NCBI GenBank assembly: GCA_905331475.1
Contig: CAJNYU010003491.1
Span: forward strand, 119,982 to 183,981
DNA: 64,000 bases
Direction of reading: 5' to 3'
Source: Rotaria socialis
Lineage: Eukaryota; Rotifera; Eurotatoria; Philodinida; Philodinidae
A program made the position numbers and the translations under genes. Below the pieces are notes generated by a model that was given only the letters and a program-made list of their open reading frames with translations, did no database searches and was not told the origin of the DNA. Each line of letters begins with the position of its first letter. Position 1 is the stretch's first letter. Positions 22,494 to 34,853 of the stretch are shown here, one piece after another.

Positions 22494-22524
22494 TGAGAGA
22501 GAAAGAGAGAGAGAGAGAGAAATA
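22494..22524. repeat. GA/CT microsatellite forming an intron polypyrimidine tract
   Basis: On the minus strand this is a run of CT dinucleotides ending directly in TCACAG, upstream of the HMG start codon. The microsatellite therefore doubles as the polypyrimidine tract of the 5' UTR intron. Confidence 0.6.
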
Positions 22525-25500
22525 TAAATTTTTCTTATATTTCAATAAAATTATTCGATGTACATACTTATTTTGTAAGTAGATGTCGTATATTTTATAC
22601 GTGTATGTCAGTTAGTTTGAGTTGAATGTGCAGAGAGAAATAGCGAGCGAGTTGCTTACTTCTCTATCGTCGTCGGTCGTTGTATGTGAGAGTAAGCAAG
22701 CAGGGCACACAGACAGACATTTTATTCTCTTCCTGACGTTAAAGAGACAAAGGGAGAGAGAAGGAAAAAATTCTTCTTAACTTGCTTGCTACACATATAC
22801 GAACGTACAACGGGCAACGTTCATTGTGTGCGCTGTAGACAGAAGTGCTTAAGGGCAAGCAAGCAATAGCAGCAGTCGAGTCGATGATTTTCCTTCTCAT
22901 TCTTTTTCATTGAACGACGAGCGCAGCACAACGACGGGAGAGAGAGTGAAGAGAAAAAAGAATATATAGATGGAAAAGAAGCAACTATTTATTGTCACCG
23001 TTCATAATTGTGTGCAAAATTGTTTTGTGAACACTTTATTTCGATGGGGATAGATAAAAGCATTATCATTTTGATGTTTAACTCTTGTTGCTAGTAAATT
23101 ATCTATATTAGAGATCCCGAAATAGTTATAATGGTGATAGTTATTTTTGATATTGATTTGAATCATCGGTGAAAATATATTGAAATTAACATCTGATGAT
23201 TATTAATACAACTGGCACGACAACTACAGGATAAATAGAGTTGCTTTTCCGAGTCGATTGGCATTGGAATAATAAATTTTAAAAAAATGCGGTTTATATT
23301 TTCTGATCACCTCACTAGGATACATAGTAGATACACAATTCTAGCAAAGAGTTGTCATCATAAGATTTGAAAATTTGTTTTAAGGTCGTATGGACTCATT
23401 CTTAAGCTCTTTGTTGTGAAAATAATAGATGGTTCTCGATGTCTTTTATTGAAATCGAATTTTACATAAAGGAAATGATCTATCGAATGAAGAGAAATAT
23501 TAAATTGAAGATTATCCATGTGATCGTTTATAGTTTTTCGAGAGATTCTAGAAAATAAAATTTTATTTCATACATTGAGAAGATTTTCTTATCTTCGTCG
23601 AATCAGAGTATATGTTTATGTTATTTTGTTAATGACTTCTTTAAAGAGTTATTCAGATGTATTTTATATTCATTTCTTTTAACTATCAACTACATTGATC
23701 AACCATCCACAATATAAGTTGAATAAATTCGTATGAAATAAATCATTTTTTAATGATCTATGTGTTCCATGCTATAGATAGATATCGTCTATTCATAGAT
23801 CTAATGACATGATTTTATATAAACAGAACAGTTCAATAAGTTAACAAAAAATGATGATTAATTTTTTCCCTTCATAAATGATTGAAAGGAAAAAATCGGT
23901 CAAATTATCTTATCCGGGATAAAATCGACACCTGGACTAGTGTCTGTCCTCGTATGCGCTATATCTATGTGAACGAACACATAAAACAAGGTCTAATTGG
24001 TGTTGCCAGACACATAGAAATATCTCTTTTTTCACTATTCTTTTTTAGTTAATCGTCCAAAAATCTAATGAGGAATTAATTTTTGTCAATTTTTAACAGG
24101 ACGCCGTTAATAAACAATCTGCCGGGTTTACATTGTTACCGGTATATACTGCAACACTCGTCTTAGATCATATTTCATCAAAGAAAAACGTCAATTAAAA
24201 CTTGAAGTTCAGAAGATCACTATTGACATGCCCTGTGAAATCGGTACAGTATGTTGGCCATTTGAATATTAATAATCAAAATAATTTCCATAGTACTTTT
24301 CAATTACGAAATTTCATTAAGACTAAGGTCTTAATTACAAAAATTTAGTATTTCATAGACAGAAAGTCTAATTCTACCTTGCAAAATTTCTAATTGATAG
24401 TAAAAATCAATTGAATGAGCGAAGCTGAGACATAACTGTCATAAATGTATCGCTAATTTCGATGAAAATTTCGCAAATGTCATGGATGACTCGTTAATAA
24501 GATAATTAAAATAGAGATAGAAATTTCAGCTTCAATCTATTTTGATCGATATCAGATATACAGACTGTCAATGGGTTTTCTTGCATGTTAAAAATGTCAA
24601 GTTCTTTTCTTTTTATGATAATTACCGTTGTAATTAGTTTTTATAATTGACGAAAAGCGATAACGATGAAAACCATGCACTTGCGATAAAATCATTCACA
24701 ATGATCAAGAGATTTGTCAATCGAAAAGAAAAATCCACATTAAAATAAAATATTACATCGAAATCTAATTATGGGTACAATCTACTCGATTTCACTTTAG
24801 ATTTTAACTTTTGTCTTTATAAATCAGCTTAGTATGATTTCTTTTTTTTATATAGATGAAATCGACAAGATGCTCGCAATCTATATATGAATCATTGGTC
24901 TTTTTATATTGAATTATGTATATGCTATCATTTGGATCAAAAAGAAAATATATATATATAGACTATTATAGTGAGTTATAGTATGGTCAGGAGACGTGTG
25001 AAAGCATGTCTCGTCATTGCACAACGGAGTATAGGGATGCGCTTGTATGCCCTCGAATCACCCAGTGGATATTTCAATTTAGGTATGGTCGGACAAGATG
25101 ATTGCTGTGCTCCCTATTCTATCGTCTTTTTTTTTCTCTCGTCGATGATAGATCATTTTCGCATTGAACACCATTCATACATTTTTGAACGATGATTATT
25201 GCTTGGAGAAAGTGAGAAGAAAAAAATAGGTGTTCAACCAGGCAGAACAATGAAGACGGTAGGGAGAGAAGAAAAGGTTTGGCTCATATGACAGAACATT
25301 GAATGCAATCGACACACAAGTGGTAAGTATCATTGTTATGAATAAAACGAAAAAATTTTAATGGATGAATTTTAAAATGAAACGTGAAATCTTTTCTTTT
25401 TTCAACAGTTAAGACTGCTTTTGTTTAGATGCATTCATTTATGTAGTCGATAGTTTTCATCGAGTAGGAAAGATATAAAAATTAATTTTGAATTATAATA

Positions 25501-26450
25501 TTCATTAAAAAGCATGAATTTTGATATTAGAATTGTTCCTATAATTATGTAGCCAGTTAGTCGAATGAAAAACTATTATTTAGTTTTGCGTTTATACACC
25601 CTTGTCTTGCCGGAGACGTTTTCTAACTGATCAATCGTCCTTTGGATTGTTTGAGAAAAAAGTGATAGATTTTATGCTAATCAAAAGCCTTAATATACCA
25701 TCAGAGTCCAACTTATTTCGTAGTATGCACAATTTTCAGGGTTCTATAAAATCCAAATAGTTCTAACTCAAAGCCTAGTTTATTAATGCTTATGTGTACT
25801 TTATCGAAAATCTCATCGCGTTCATTTTTGTAAACATGCAATTTTCAATATAGCGTTAATTCATCTAGAAGAATTCGTCAATAATAAACGTATGGGTTTT
25901 TTTCAAATGTTAATATTTAGGGATTCTCTTTTGTTAAAAAGCATCATTAGAATTTCTTCTCTTTGATTCTGTAATCCTACTTATCCATACTAATAATTGC
26001 CACGATTGATTCTACAAAAAAAATGGTTTTATCGCATGTTGACTTCCAGAAAATTTAATCGTCTCATGGTATGACAAAAGAAATCGAATATTTTCTTACC
26101 CTAGATTTGTATGTTTGATCAGTAGTCAGAGTTATACAGAGTGTGAGAAGTAGAAAATACATCAAAGTAGTGAATCTGTTACGATATAATACTGTAAATC
26201 TGAAACGAAAGGCTTCTTCTTAATGTATAAGATCGGTTTATATGATTTATGAGTAGCTTTATGTCTTCAAAAAGAACCGGTTTTTAGCAATCCACAATAG
26301 TTTCCTTGTTAACAAATGAGCCTTCGCCCGCCATTGTCCTTGCACACCATTTATAAAATAAAACTGTGCATATAATATTTTCACCCTACATTCATTCTTT
26401 ATCTTTTACCCTAGCTCATTCGTCCGTGACATGTCTTTACTTGTTGCATG

Positions 26451-26486
26451 CATGTATATATATATATATATATATATATACATGCT
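26451..26486. repeat. TA microsatellite in a perfect palindrome
   Basis: GCATGTATATA... to ...TATATACATGC forms a palindrome around a (TA)n tract about 100 bp upstream of the start of the large gene at 26584. Confidence 0.7.
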
Positions 26487-26583
26487 ATTTTTTATTACCA
26501 TATTTATTGGTTAAAATTATCATGAGCCAATAAAACACGTAGATAATATTTTTTGTTGACTTCTCTTTGCGATATTACTCTCA

Positions 26584-29500
26584 ATGGCACCTAAAGATTT
26601 TATCAATAAGAACTACGTAAGTTTGATCTTCGATTATGAATAGAAAAGAAAAAAAATCTACTAGATGATAGATGTAACCCTTTTCACATGATAACGAATT
26701 ACTAATATATACATTTTTTTGTTTGTTTTAGAATTACTTATCTTCAATAAAAATGGATAATGAACGTGCAGAGAACAATGAAATAGATTTAACAGTGAAT
26801 TGATTTTGATTAGTTTTTGAATACGATCGAACTAAACTTTCTGTTTAGATTATTCAACGTTCATCCTCAATGGATTCACTTGAACAAAATGAACCAACTG
26901 TTCAAAATCTTCATGTTGTCGTCGGCTCTCATAAATGGATGAATACAAATAATAATAATACTCGTGTCGAAAAAACATCAATTGCTGACGATAATGAAGA
27001 CTCAATTGATCAAAGAACGTATTCGATAGCTAATAAAAATCACACCGAAATTGAGGAAGATGAAAATCTTAGTATTTCAAGTCAAACAGATTTATCGCTC
27101 AATCACTATGATGTACAATTACAAGTAAATAATGGTCAACCAGAAAGAGCTGTTCGCTATGGTGTATTTTCAACGCAATTGCCAAAAGATCCAAATACAT
27201 TTAAGATAAATCAACATTCACAAACAATTGAACCTGAAATGGATATGGATGGTAGAGATGGAGATAGAGATAGAAATAATAATGGTTATTTGAGACGAAA
27301 TAATGGAAATACTCATAGTAATAATAATAGTGATGGCTCATCTCGAAGAAACCAACGAACAAACGAATCTTCAGGAAGTGGTAGTGATGGAAATGCTGAT
27401 AGAAATGGATCAAATCCAAATCGAAATAATAATAATGGCAGAAAGTGAGTAGAAAAAACAGCTCAAGTGGGGTTTTCAATTATTGTCGACGCATCTAAAG
27501 AGAACTTTTTCTCAAATATCAAAAATTCAACACTTGTACTTACGAGACAGCAACAGTTTAATGCTAATTTCGATTGTTCTATATCTGAATTGTAACTCTT
27601 CCTAAAGAGAACTAACCCTTCGATGATACTTTCATCAAGGATCTCATTGCAGAGTATCAGATTTTACAGTGTAAATAGATCTCGGCGAGTAAATCAGAAG
27701 TTCTCTAATGTTGGAACTAGAACGGTGCAAGTCTATGTAATTATTAATCAAATTTGACTTTATAGCTGTAATACATACATCTGACACAACAATAAGTGTT
27801 TTTTTGTAGTAACTCTTAATGAAAAACTGTGGTAGGTTACATATGGCCATAAATATACAGGATGCTTCAAATTGTATGAGGAGCTAAGCGAAAAGAATAA
27901 TAGAAATACTAAAATGTTTCGAAAACAAATGATAGTCGTTAATGTTCAAGAAATTTTCTCAGAAGTTCTAGATGCTTTTTGTCCCCATTCATATACGAAA
28001 AATCATAAAATTTGACTTTTATAGACCTAATGATGATGACGGCAGCGAAGACAATGAAGATGACGACGATGAAAACGAAACTGATGAAAGTGTAGCTCGT
28101 CGATTAGGTTTTCGTCCAATTGATAATGAAACAATCCGTACTCTAGGTCGTTTACGTCGTTTAACGAATAAACAGTCATTTGATCGACGGGACTTTGAAA
28201 ATGTTCAATATTTAATTGATGAATTAATACGTTTACAACATTTAGAAAATAGTTCCGAAGAACAATTACAAAAAATTATTAATCGCCTTAAACTTCATCG
28301 TGTATTACGAACGAAATCTCATGCACTACAATTTATTCAAGATCGTTTACCACAACGTATAGTAAAACCTAGTAATGAAAATAACTCTAATGTATTTGAC
28401 ATTTGGCGTGAAAGAGAACGACGCGCTAGACTTGATTCAAAAGATAGTTTAGAAGAAGAAGGACAATCTTCCAATCGACATCAATCGCGAGAAAAACTAG
28501 ACGCAAATCCTTCAACATCACCTGTTACTAATTCAAATAACAAATCAAAAGTTAAACAAATGGCAGAAAATATTGATACAAGATCGGATTCGTTTCATAC
28601 TGGAGATCGAGTACGAAGTTCATCACCACCTCGTATAAATCGACATCAACCTTCTGAACGTTAGTTCGAGATACATTTTTTTTTTATAGATATTCTTTTT
28701 ATTTATTATAATGAGCTGCTTCGTTGTTTTTTCAAGGTTTACATAGTGAAATATTTATTGATGATCGTACACCAACGAAACGACACGTATCACCAATGTC
28801 AACAACAGCAGAACAACGTCGTGTACGACAAATGGTCAATCGTCTTGAATCATCAGCAACAGATACAAAAGTAACAAAGAAAATTTCAACACCGAAACCG
28901 TTTGATGACGAGCAAATCATTGGTCCAACTGGTTCTACACCATTGCCAAATGTTAAACGAGTAGCACGAACAGAAAACCAAGAATATTGTTTAACAACAA
29001 ATGGAAATAATGACGATGGCGGCTTTGTCTTTCGTCATAAAAGCCCACGCGAAGAAATTTATGTTCGAGATAGCCATTCAAATGTAACCAAATTTGAACT
29101 TGATCGGGATCAAATTAGAAATTCAGCACGTCGAGCGACTAGCGGAATAAATGTAAGTTATTATCTAAAATTTAGAAGATTCCGACTCCATATTCGCAAT
29201 AACTGTGGGTATGATTTAGAGAAAAATGAGTCGACCATTGCAACTTCGAAAAGTTTTCTATTGCTATTTTCTTTTGCTTAGATGGACGATTTTGTAACTT
29301 CTCTTCTTCCGGGTACTGAAACATCTATTTCAATGGTTCGAGATGTTCGTGCTCGTTTCTATGACGATGATTCAAGTCTCTCACATTCCAATCAGGATAA
29401 TGTCCCACTTAAAGTTGATGTTGAAACATTGTATATATTAGAACAAAAATCAGAGAAAAAATCTGTAACATCAAACGCAAAAAATCATGTGCCTGATTAT

Positions 29501-32500
29501 GAATATAATCGTCCTAAAGATCGACAGGATTTTGGTTCACAAACAACAATACCAATAGTAGTTATAAAACCATCGAATCGACCCATCGGTACACAAGTTG
29601 ATTCAACTATTGTACAAAATACAGTTGGTGCTCAAACCTCAGATTCATTGCACCGACCACCAAAAGAACGGCAATGCTTACCATCGGTAATTATTGATAA
29701 TGATGATGATGATGATGATGACGACATCGAGAAAGGAAGTGAAGTCATAAGAAAAATAAAAACAACAACAACAACAACAAAAAAATATGAAGTAAAACGC
29801 CGTCATTCAAGTCATCATACAAGTGAAGATGAAGATAATGGTGGCACGACGACTATTGTTTATACTGATAATCATGACAACTTTCAAACGACTGATAAAC
29901 AAATAAAAGATGTTGCTGAACAACGCTCATCATATGAAGAAACTACAACACAATTACGTCAAGACCCAATACATGATCCCAATCGAAATGTTGTTCGTCG
30001 TCCTATTGAACAAAATGATTATGATAAAGATGAATATTATTCATCGGAAGTTTATGAAATTCATACACGCGGTGCATGTAAATGTCTTGTTGTGTCGTAT
30101 GAAGAAAAAATTCAATATGGTCCTCAAACTCGTTTTGAGAAACAGCTTCAACGTATTGAACGTACGTACACAGAAGAAGAATTACGAGCAACAGAATTAC
30201 ATGTTATTGTTACATCATCAAAAGAACATTATGAATTAGTTCGACGTGACTATGGTTCAAATATGTATACTGATGATGATGATAGCGTACATGATCCATC
30301 AAGAAAGCCTGCTATAACAATACATTATTATACTAAAGATGGAAATCGAGTTAGAACCGAACAAATGAGAAATCTTGAACATTTGCCATTGTTTATTCGT
30401 TGTGAAATTGAATATGAACTTAACCATTATGGTATGTGAATGAAATATTTACTTACATTCAATATTATGTTAGTTAGATCTTTTCGTTAAGCGAAAGATT
30501 TAAGAAAATCTACTCTAGAATCTTTGACGAGAGCAGAAAACCCAATATGGTAAATTTTTGGTTTTCACATTTGTGAAGAATTCCATTTTCGTAGCATTAA
30601 AAATCTAAGCAGAGCGATTCTAGGTGCGTATATCTCTTGTAGATGAATCAAAGTTGCAAATAAGACAGATTCTATCTATGACTTATGCTCATCGCTGCGA
30701 TTTCCTAACAGTGTGTATGAGAAATTTAACTTGAAGCTATTGATTGTAGTCACTTTTGAAGTTTTTAGGCTAGAAAGGAAAAATATTTTGTTAATGAAAT
30801 CATGAGCAAAAATATTCATCTAGCTGTTAAGAAATTTTTACAATAGGTCAAAAAAACATCAAATCTTTAATTATTTATAGGTAGTGCACAATTAATTCTA
30901 TTATCTATCACGGATGCTGAACGTCGTCAACTGAATGTTTCAATAAAAAAAGAAACTGTTGATGAAACTATCGTAAGTACCAGTGGCCGTTTAGCACCTA
31001 AAAGCCCTGAATTGGAAAAAGAAATATCTCGAAGATTATCTGAACCCATATCTTTATTACATCTTGTGGATTATTCATCGCGTGATGATTATAATCAAAC
31101 AAACTCAACTGATTTACGTCATGTTTCACGTGTTGATGTTTCAACATCGTTACGCATCGTGCAACGTCATCGTACTGTTATTCATCGCCTTTGTCAAATG
31201 TATCGTTCACATCTTCGTCTAACAACTCAAGCTGAACAGCAACGTTATTTAGTATTAGTTGCACGAAATGAATATTATTTATTGGATTTGGCAGCGCAAA
31301 CATCAAATACAATGTCTAAATATGATACTCAACAAGGACATCAAGAAGCATATAAACAGGAAGTTCATCAGGTTCCTCAGCAACCATTTGATTATGCTAA
31401 ATACCGCCGTGAGATCGAACAACAACAGCGTATACTTGATCAACATTATCGAAAAATACAAAATGTTCAAACACCAACACGACAAACATCAGAAGCCGAA
31501 TTCTATCTAGGTAGAGTTATTTCGAATAAAATTTCATCTTTTTTGTTTTGCTTGTGTTTAACTAGGTGCAGGACGTCGTGCATTAATTGAAAAGGAAATT
31601 CATTCAATGCGTGAATCAATCCGTCCACATGAACATGCTCCACCACGTTATAAACATGAACCAGCACGTCGATCTCTATCCATATCTTATTCAGGTGGAC
31701 AACGTTATGTTCGTGCGCGTATTATTCACGTTAAGGATTTCTATGATACACAGCAACAAGAACAACAGCAACAACAACAACAACAGCAACAAGCTAAAGA
31801 ACAGGAATTATTTGTTCGCGTTGATGATTTTATTAATGAATCTGCTGCGAATACTCTACGTCGTTCATATTCTACAGATTATTTACAAGAAGATGGGCCA
31901 CGTTCAAGAATTCGTTACGTACGCATACCAGGAGAAACAATTAGAATCGAAGAAAAGACAACCTATGAATATCAAGGTGTTATGTATGCCAATTTACCGT
32001 ATTCATTGAAATATTGGAATATACTTTATATTCTTGACCGTGAAGCTCGTGAAGGTCGTCCACTTGGTTCATCGCTTCCACATGTTATTGTTAATGATCC
32101 CTATCGAACAGTGATACCTCCATTGACCCAACAAGAAATTCGTCAAACAGCCCAACAAGTTCTTGCACCACACTATCCGGCACGATCATATACCGATCAA
32201 ACATTACGCTGGTTTTTATCGCGGGATAAACGTACTGAAATTGAATCTGCCAAATACTTAGAAACATTAAAAAACTATCGTCAACAACAACAGCAATTCG
32301 ATCAAAAATATAATCAGGGACAATTTCAGCAGCAACAACAATATGATCAAGGACAATTTCAACAGCAACAAAATCAGTATCAACAACAACAACAGCAGCA
32401 TCATCAATCGAATATTAGCGTGCGTGGTGATGGTAAGCAAGCTGTAAAAAAGAAATATTTTGTTACTGAAACACTTGTTCATTATGAAAAAATGCCTGAT

Positions 32501-33004
32501 CGTCTTATACCTGTAACTGTTAACGATCGGGCACAATCAATCGATAATCTCCATCACCGGTCGCCATCAACATCTCGAGTAGCTCAGCAATCTTTTCATT
32601 CACAAAATCAATTAAATCGATCTCGATCTCAACAACATCAGGAATTTCAACCTCAACTATCAACATTTACACCTAATACTCGAGCACGATTACCATCGAT
32701 GAATACGCCCTTATCACGACATCAATCAGTTCATGAATTACATGCACCATCGACTTGGTCTCATCCTCCATCGCCATCACCGTCACTTCATAGTTTACAT
32801 AGTAACCATCAAGCTCAAAATCATCGGCGACCAGTTGCATTTAATAATCACTTTCAAGTACGACCTCCAACACAACAACAAAATGCGTTATTAACAGAAA
32901 TAATCGACAGTCAAACAGGCAAACGAATTTTAACGACCAGTCAAGAACAATTACCAACAGAAGTACTTGGCCTTTTAAATAAATATAATTTACAGCAATT
33001 TTAA
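26584..33004 (+). CDS. Large low-complexity protein of unknown function (1653 residues)
   Basis: Eight exons: 26584-26616, 26732-26794, 26849-27444, 28025-28659, 28737-29152, 29282-30431, 30881-31510, 31566-33004. I do not recognise the family. Visible features: an Asn/Gly/Ser/Asp-rich stretch (about 150-230); an acidic run DDDGSEDNEDDDDENETDES; a helical block RRLGFRPIDNETIRTLGRLR continuing to about 70 residues further; an Asp run in exon 6; a conserved-looking block from CLVVSYEEKIQYGPQTRFEK through HVIVTSSKEHYELVRRDYGS; paired segments IHYYTKDGNRVRTEQ and VRYVRIPGETIRIEEKTTYE; two polyglutamine tracts in exon 8 (from 31754 and from 32282); and a Ser/His/Pro-rich tail ending LGLLNKYNLQQF. 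No signal peptide or membrane helix is seen. It is probably a disordered intracellular scaffold. Codon repeats (CAA/CAG, AAT, GAT) drive much of the length. The exon structure is firm, the function unknown. Confidence 0.8.
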
Positions 33005-34350
33005 TTTTTTTTTCTTTTCTTCTCTTGGTGTTTCTTTTTTCTAATACAATAAAAAATTAATTCATTAAGATTCATTAAATAGAAAAGAACAATATTCATT
33101 ATCACTAATTCTCACTAGATGATATATATTTAAGATAATCATTTCTGATTTCAACATAAATACATTTTGTACCGTTCTCAAGGCAATTTTCATAATGTTT
33201 TTATTATAATTATATTCTACTTATCAATGAATAACTAGATTATAACGTACACGGACTCGATCGAGTACCGAATTTTGTCCCACAGGGTTCACTAGGGATC
33301 GATCTGGAATTATATTTTTTTGTTTTAAAAAAAATAAAAAATTACCAATCGAACTCTTGAATTTCATTAGAAGCTTAGAGCTCAAGCCTTTAATGTGACT
33401 CGAAACCTTGAACTGCATTTCTACGAGAAAAACAATAGATATATTCATGTCTCGAAAATTAAATAAACTTCACAAAGAACAAAGTCTGATAATAATCAAA
33501 CATTATTTATTCTGCCCGAAAAAGTGTGTGTTGCGAGCTTTTTTTCGGGTCGAAAGAGGCCTTTCTTTTCTTTTTATTTTATTTCAAAGATTAGCAAACG
33601 AAAGACAAACATATTCACATTCCTATCCCCCAGATTATCAAACATCGGACGTCAACTACTGTTTCCGTTATACTGCAGAGCTCTAGTAGCAAAATATTTG
33701 AACTTGTTTTTCAATACTTCCAAGGTGTTAACTTTACGAGTATTGATAATTTCTTTTTCGGAATAGTTGATGTAAGAATTCTTCTGCTGGACAGAAATTA
33801 CAGGGGTGAGTTCACAATTATTTTCAATCATTGTAAAGTTTTGTCTATATTTTCTTCGATAAAAAGTGAGTAGCTTATGAACTCTCACTAGTTTCAAGTT
33901 CTCTTCGATTGAATTGAAAAATCCATCGATGAAGAAGAAGATTATTAACTTTTCATGCATACTTGAGGATATTCTTTAACATCATCTGATTACATTATTA
34001 TAAAAACAAAAAAACTAAAGTAATCACATTTTGATTACTTTTTGCTTCTTTAGAAAGTTTTTCTTTACACTCAAGTTTCTTTTGTTATCGACATTATAAT
34101 CATGTTATTTTTCTTCCCTCTATTATTCTACGAATAAATTATTGAAATAAATTGATTTTTACATGTATCCAAATAAATACCTGTTTATTTGAACATGAAA
34201 TCTATCGCAGTGTGTTTGTCATTTAAAGCTATGACATGTAATTCTTATAGAAAAATTTATATTTAACAAAAGTTTCTTTACAACACATAGTCACATTTGA
34301 ACCATTTTAATTGGATTATTTCAGCTGAAAACTTATTAATATCTCTCATT
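33005..34350. other. 3' flank and intergenic region
   Basis: An AATAAAAAATTAATTCATTAA stretch near 33046-33066, cut here as AATAAAAAATTAATTC, could serve as the polyadenylation signal of the large gene. No further exon was found; frames at 33224-33960 on both strands lack coding character. Confidence 0.45.
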
Positions 34351-34853
34351 ATGTCACGCGCATTTAATCCATTGCACATGGTTGCTGATTCGAGATTTTT
34401 TATGCTTATAACAAGAGCTATCAATCACAATCGCGTAGTTCCTTCATCAGCCGATTCAAGAATGGGATCGGCACGAAGTTCATGGTCATCCGCTTCTATC
34501 GTTAGTAGTATTGATTTAAAATCGCCTGAACCAGAAGTAAAAGATCCAGATAGCCACACGTAACTTATATACTGTTTTTTTTTAATCTGTTTGAAATATA
34601 TATAGGTCTATACTTTATTTAGTTTAGAAGCAATAAACAGCACTGTACGCAATCGAAAATTATTAATTAGTCTGATTACACTCCTTGTTCTATTGATTTT
34701 GATTGGTATTGTTCTTGGTGTTGTAATACCATTAATATTCATGCAAAGTAACTGCTTACGTTTAGACAGGAAATTTCTATTGACTTGTTTTCATTGATAG
34801 ATTCTTCGATAACAACGACAGTATCAACAGTAACAACGACTACCAAAGTTTAA
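34351..34853 (+). CDS. Small single-pass membrane protein, unknown function
   Basis: Three exons (34351-34559, 34641-34747, 34801-34853) encode 122 residues. The first 70 residues are basic and then Ser-rich (SSADSRMGSARSSWSSAS). Exon 2 carries one strong transmembrane helix, LLISLITLLVLLILIGIVLG, just after a VRNRK patch. The tail is Thr/Ser-rich (SSITTTVSTVTTTTK). With no signal peptide and a positive patch before the helix, an N-in/C-out signal anchor with a short, perhaps O-glycosylated, outer tail is likely. The second-exon acceptor was chosen at AAACAG/CACTG because it keeps the frame; the upstream TTTAG/AAG does not. Family unknown. Confidence 0.6.

Larger units (their letters stand above)
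22489..26583. other. Long intergenic region, upstream of two genes
   Basis: The first 500 bases (to about 22990) are less AT-rich, with AGCAAGCAAG, GAGAGA and CpG-containing stretches, and probably include the promoter and 5' UTR of the HMG gene. The rest is AT-rich spacer, with a TA microsatellite at 26456-26481. A 74-codon frame at 24971-25195 has no recognisable content and is not called. Confidence 0.45.

Noticed and set aside
24971-25195. 74-codon frame in the long intergenic region
   Set aside because: No family motif, no neighbouring exons, and composition like the surrounding spacer.
29910-30239. 109-codon Met/Asn-rich frame
   Set aside because: It is an out-of-frame shadow of exon 6 of the large gene, whose own frame is longer and has consistent splice phases.
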